A stretch of 8,222 bases of DNA from Acidimicrobiia bacterium. GTDB lineage: Bacteria; Actinomycetota; Acidimicrobiia; Acidimicrobiales; AC-14. Where the stretch lies: contig JAFASB010000319.1 of the NCBI GenBank assembly GCA_019244985.1, positions 1 to 8,222 on the forward strand, in the 5' to 3' direction. Below the pieces are notes generated by a model. It was not told the DNA's origin and did not search any database. It worked only from the letters and a program-made list of their open reading frames with translations. Positions 5,906 to 8,222 of the stretch are shown here, piece after piece (position 1 is the first letter of the stretch; every line of letters begins with the position of its first letter). The position numbers were made by a program, and so were the translations under genes.

Positions 5906-6678
5906 TTCTCCTTCAGATAGCCGTACTCCGCCAAGACGTCGCCGGCGGCACCGAGGATCTGTTCGACAGCGTTCTCCGGTAGCTCGCGCCACTTGCCGGC
6001 ACCGACCCTGCCCGTGCCTCCGAAGCGCATGACCTCTTCACCTGCCCGGGCACCGAGCTCGTCGTTGACCTCAGGACCAACGTCGAGACCCATCCACTCG
6101 AACAGCGCCGTCATGTGCCCAACTGGATCCCGCACGAGCTCCTCGTAGTAGACGCGGCGGAAGCGAGGGAGCTGCCACTCGTTACGTTCCACCCAGCGGA
6201 CGTTCCGAGCCCACTCGCCGGCCGCATCGCCGTAGTCGTCGGGGCCCATCGGCGCCGCGACCAATGAGCGCGCCACGTCGCGTCCGTCGCGCATGAGGTG
6301 GATGAACCAGGCGTCGGGATGAGTTACGGCGATGAGCGGAAGGAACAGCGAGTTGTCCGGAGTCTTCTCGACATACCACGTCGCGCTCGGCTTGATGAGG
6401 TCCCGAGACGCCGCGAACATCGAGTCGCAGAACTCGCGCATGGCAACCGTCAGGTCGTCGACACTCAGGTACGACAGCAGGCCTTCGCCGTCGGGGCGGT
6501 GGCGGTTGCGCCACAAATCGTCGAGGGCGAGGAAGATGTTGCTCTCAGTGTCGATGCCACAAAGGGCGGGGTGGGCCGTCAGGAGGTTGAGCATCCAGCT
6601 CGTGCCGCTGCGGGCGTGGGCCAGCACGATCACCGTGCGATCGGCGAACTCGCTGCGGACGGGGGCGGTTGCCCTCAT
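5902..6678 (-). CDS. PAPS-dependent sulfotransferase, last gene of a three-gene array
   Basis: 258 residues, soluble. It should transfer sulfate from 3'-phosphoadenosine-5'-phosphosulfate to a hydroxyl or amine. The 5'-phosphosulfate loop is HARSGTSWMLNLL (21-33) near the N-terminus. EKTPDN (104-109) follows, then the 3'-phosphate-binding segment MRDGRDVARS (129-138) with Arg130 and Ser138. FEWMGL and the C-terminal GYLKEN match the paralogue at the right edge. Length and motifs fit the bacterial Sulfotransfer_3-type group, whose substrates include glycolipids, sugars and small metabolites; the substrate here cannot be read from sequence. ATG 6678 is preferred over an in-frame ATG at 6765 because AAGGAG (6690-6685) lies 6 nt upstream and the ATG forms an ATGA overlap with the preceding stop. 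The extension lies inside the preceding gene. The TAG stop shares CTAG with the HIT gene. Confidence 0.92.
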   Translation of the reverse strand: MRATAPVRSEFADRTVIVLAHARSGTSWMLNLLTAHPALCGIDTESNIFLALDDLWRNRHRPDGEGLLSYLSVDDLTVAMREFCDSMFAASRDLIKPSATWYVEKTPDNSLFLPLIAVTHPDAWFIHLMRDGRDVARSLVAAPMGPDDYGDAAGEWARNVRWVERNEWQLPRFRRVYYEELVRDPVGHMTALFEWMGLDVGPEVNDELGARAGEEVMRFGGTGRVGAGKWRELPENAVEQILGAAGDVLAEYGYLKEN

Positions 6679-7589
6679 GGCGTGCTCCTTCGAACCGCCG
6701 CGGCGGCGGTGTTCGCCACCCTCCGGGCGAAGCCGCCCGCCGCTGTCGACGTCAGGTGCGCCCACGCCGCCAGCCGCACCGCCGTGGCGCGCTCCTCCGG
6801 TCCGTACCCGTACTTGGCGAGAAGGTCGGCACCCGCGATCTCGACGATGGCGCCGCCCACACCCGACGGCACGACTGGCGGCGGGTCACCCATGGCCTGG
6901 ACCGCTCGCGCGATGTCCTTGTCGTCGGCGTCGACCCCGAAGGCTTGGGCGAGCATCGACAATGCGGTCGCCGGGTCGGCGTCGAGCCCTTCGATGCGAA
7001 CGGCGGACAACATCGGATGATCGGCGATCTCATCTACGCCGCGCTGCTCTTCAATCCACCGCCGCGCTCCCTCCCCGGGACTCTCCTCCTGGTAGAGCGG
7101 TGACGCGAGACGGGCCGCGACCTGCCTGCCATCGCGTACCACGTGCACGATGTGGGCGTCGGGATAGAGCGTGACGATGTCCCCGACGTGGTTGATGTGA
7201 AAGGGCGAGTGCTCGACCAACACCCTTCCATCGCTCCCGAGGGCTGGGAGGAGGAGCGCGTCGGCAAGCGCACGCGCGTGGGAGAGAAACGTCTCGGCGT
7301 CGCTGAGGCCGGAGAGCATCCTGAACCCCATAAGCGTGCCGTCGTCGGGTTGCCGCCGTACGAAGCGCTCGATCATCTCCTTGCCACTGATCCAGCGATC
7401 GAGCACCTCACCGAGCCCCTGGGAGAACACGTGGGTCGGCGCAGGGGGCGCCACCAACCCGGGTAGCTCGGTGAGAGCGCGTAGCAGACGCTCCGCGCCG
7501 CTCTCCGGCGTAGCTACGAGGAACACCACTCGGCCGTACAGCGGACTGCCGGTAGCTCGGTCCTCGGACAGGATCACGTCGGGCCTCAC
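6675..7589 (-). CDS. Divergent sulfotransferase-like protein with degenerate cofactor loops
   Basis: 304 residues. Its fold membership shows in FLVATPESGAERLLRAL (23-39) where the 5'-phosphosulfate loop belongs, VLVEHSPFHINH (123-134) at the EKTPDN position, YPDAHIVHVVRDGRQVAARL (142-161) at the 3'-phosphate segment, and a YGYG near the C-terminus. Compared with its neighbours the RSGTSW loop has become ESGAER (29-34), Lys of EKTPDN is His127, and the Ser ending RDGRDVARS is Arg160; Arg152 is kept. These changes suggest weak or no PAPS binding, a changed donor, or a non-catalytic partner. A C-terminal extension rich in Ala/Arg (about 268-304) is absent from the paralogues. GTG 7589 is chosen because it overlaps the TGA of the preceding gene as GTGA; an in-frame ATG at 7679 would start deep inside that gene. 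The frame is intact, which argues against a decayed pseudogene. Confidence 0.8.
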   Translation of the reverse strand: MRPDVILSEDRATGSPLYGRVVFLVATPESGAERLLRALTELPGLVAPPAPTHVFSQGLGEVLDRWISGKEMIERFVRRQPDDGTLMGFRMLSGLSDAETFLSHARALADALLLPALGSDGRVLVEHSPFHINHVGDIVTLYPDAHIVHVVRDGRQVAARLASPLYQEESPGEGARRWIEEQRGVDEIADHPMLSAVRIEGLDADPATALSMLAQAFGVDADDKDIARAVQAMGDPPPVVPSGVGGAIVEIAGADLLAKYGYGPEERATAVRLAAWAHLTSTAAGGFARRVANTAAAAVRRSTP

Positions 7590-8222
7590 AGCGACTGGCG
7601 AAGGTAGCCGAGTTCTGCCAGGCGGTCGCCGGCCGCGGTGTAGATGCGATCGAGGTCGGCGTCGGAGAGCAGGCGCCACTTCCCCTCACCGAGTGCTGTG
7701 GTCTCACCGAAGCGGGCGACCGCTCGCTGCGCTCGCTCGCGCAGGCGCGCGAGAACTGCGTCGTCAAGCTCGAGGCCCATCCATTCGAACAGTGCAGTCA
7801 TCGTCCCAACAGGATCGGCGACCAAGGCCTCGTACCGGATCTCACGAAAGCGAGGAAGGCGCCAAGCGTGTGTCGCCACACGCTCGTAGTCCAGTGCCCA
7901 AACGGCGGCCGTCGTCCCGACGTCGTCGGGACCGAACGGCGCGACGGCGAAAGACCGGGCGACGTCGCGGCCGTCGCGCACGAGGTGGATGAACCACGCG
8001 TCCGGGTAGGCCTCGGCCAGCATCGGCAGGCGGTTGACGTTGTCCGGCGTCTTCTCGACGAACCAGGTGGCACCGGGGTTCGCGGCATCCCGCGCTCGTG
8101 CAAAGAGCCGATCGCAGAAGCGCCTGATCTCCGCGACGACCTGATCGTCGCCAACGAGCGCGCTGATTCCCTCGCCGTCGGTTCGCGCCCGGGCCAGCCA
8201 GAGATCGCTCACCGCGCCGAAG
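7586..8222 (-). CDS. PAPS-dependent sulfotransferase, C-terminal part (truncated by window edge)
   Basis: 212 complete codons are visible; the N-terminus with the 5'-phosphosulfate loop lies beyond the right edge. The sequence aligns along its length with the intact sulfotransferase at the other end of the array: DLW..R...DGEG, ATWFVEKTPDN (EKTPDN at 8056-8039), YPDAWFIHLVRDGRDVARS (RDGRDVARS at 7978-7952), GPDD, LPRFREIRYEALVADPVG, TALFEWMGL, GKWR and the C-terminal LGYLRQSL. The 3'-phosphate segment is complete, so it is likely active if the missing part is normal. A GTG at 8212 is not the true start, because the reading frame stays open to the edge and the match to the paralogue continues through it (FGAVSDLW against FLALDDLW). 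Its TGA overlaps the next start as GTGA. The acceptor substrate is unknown. Confidence 0.9.
   Translation of the reverse strand, partial: FGAVSDLWLARARTDGEGISALVGDDQVVAEIRRFCDRLFARARDAANPGATWFVEKTPDNVNRLPMLAEAYPDAWFIHLVRDGRDVARSFAVAPFGPDDVGTTAAVWALDYERVATHAWRLPRFREIRYEALVADPVGTMTALFEWMGLELDDAVLARLRERAQRAVARFGETTALGEGKWRLLSDADLDRIYTAAGDRLAELGYLRQSL

Noticed and set aside
6332..7174. Plus-strand open frames opposite the sulfotransferase genes, including 7336-7992
   Set aside because: Arg/Pro/Ser-rich shadows without motifs. The minus-strand frames carry the family signatures and the coupled start/stop overlaps.
6675..7589. Calling the middle sulfotransferase-like gene a pseudogene
   Set aside because: The frame is uninterrupted over 304 codons, both ends are coupled by 4-nt overlaps, and structural landmarks are kept, so a functional though altered protein is more likely.
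6230..8010. DNA-level direct repeat between the outer sulfotransferase genes (around 6288-6316 and 7971-7999)
   Set aside because: The similarity follows conserved codons of RDGRDVARS and DAWFIHL and fades outside them, so it reflects paralogy and not a mobile or recombination repeat.

Overview
The window is GC-rich double-stranded bacterial DNA with GC-biased third codon positions. It has GTG starts, 4-nt stop/start overlaps, and TAnnnT-type -10 elements lying almost on the start codon, a pattern common in Actinomycetota. The PASTA-domain Ser/Thr kinase, the SDR with an MFE-2-like N-terminal sequence and the HIT protein fit a chromosomal region of an actinobacterium. I cannot name the genus. 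No rRNA, tRNA, CRISPR array, transposase or attachment site was seen.

Layout, left to right. (1) 1-489 (-): N-terminal half of a DHA2-type MFS exporter, running off the left edge. (2) 490-842: non-coding region with a candidate leaderless promoter for the transporter, an imperfect 15-bp inverted repeat and a 5'-UTR hairpin. (3) 843-1502 (+): a secreted beta-helix-like protein of about nine Gly/Asn/Ser/Thr-rich rungs with six cysteines; its family is not recognised. (4) 1521-1571: a strong stem-loop between convergent genes. (5) 4307-1577 (-): PASTA Ser/Thr kinase followed 34 nt later by an SDR dehydrogenase. (6) 4362-5905 (+): a tight four-gene cassette divergent from the kinase: small helical protein, four-helix membrane protein, membrane-anchored extracytoplasmic protein, HIT hydrolase. 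(7) 8222-5902 (-): three consecutive PAPS-type sulfotransferase-family genes joined by GTGA and ATGA overlaps, the first running off the right edge. The middle one has lost key cofactor-loop residues.

How the parts may work together (inference): the three sulfotransferase genes are probably translated as one unit and may act on one substrate pathway, possibly with the middle protein as a non-catalytic or altered partner. The kinase reads peptidoglycan or other wall signals through its PASTA repeats and diverges from a cassette with two envelope proteins, so the short intergenic region could coordinate them. The HIT gene and the last sulfotransferase gene converge on a single palindromic CTAG that supplies the TAG stop of both. 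The most unusual items are the degenerate middle sulfotransferase in a fully coupled array, the unassigned beta-helix secreted protein, and the four-gene cassette with three unassigned proteins.
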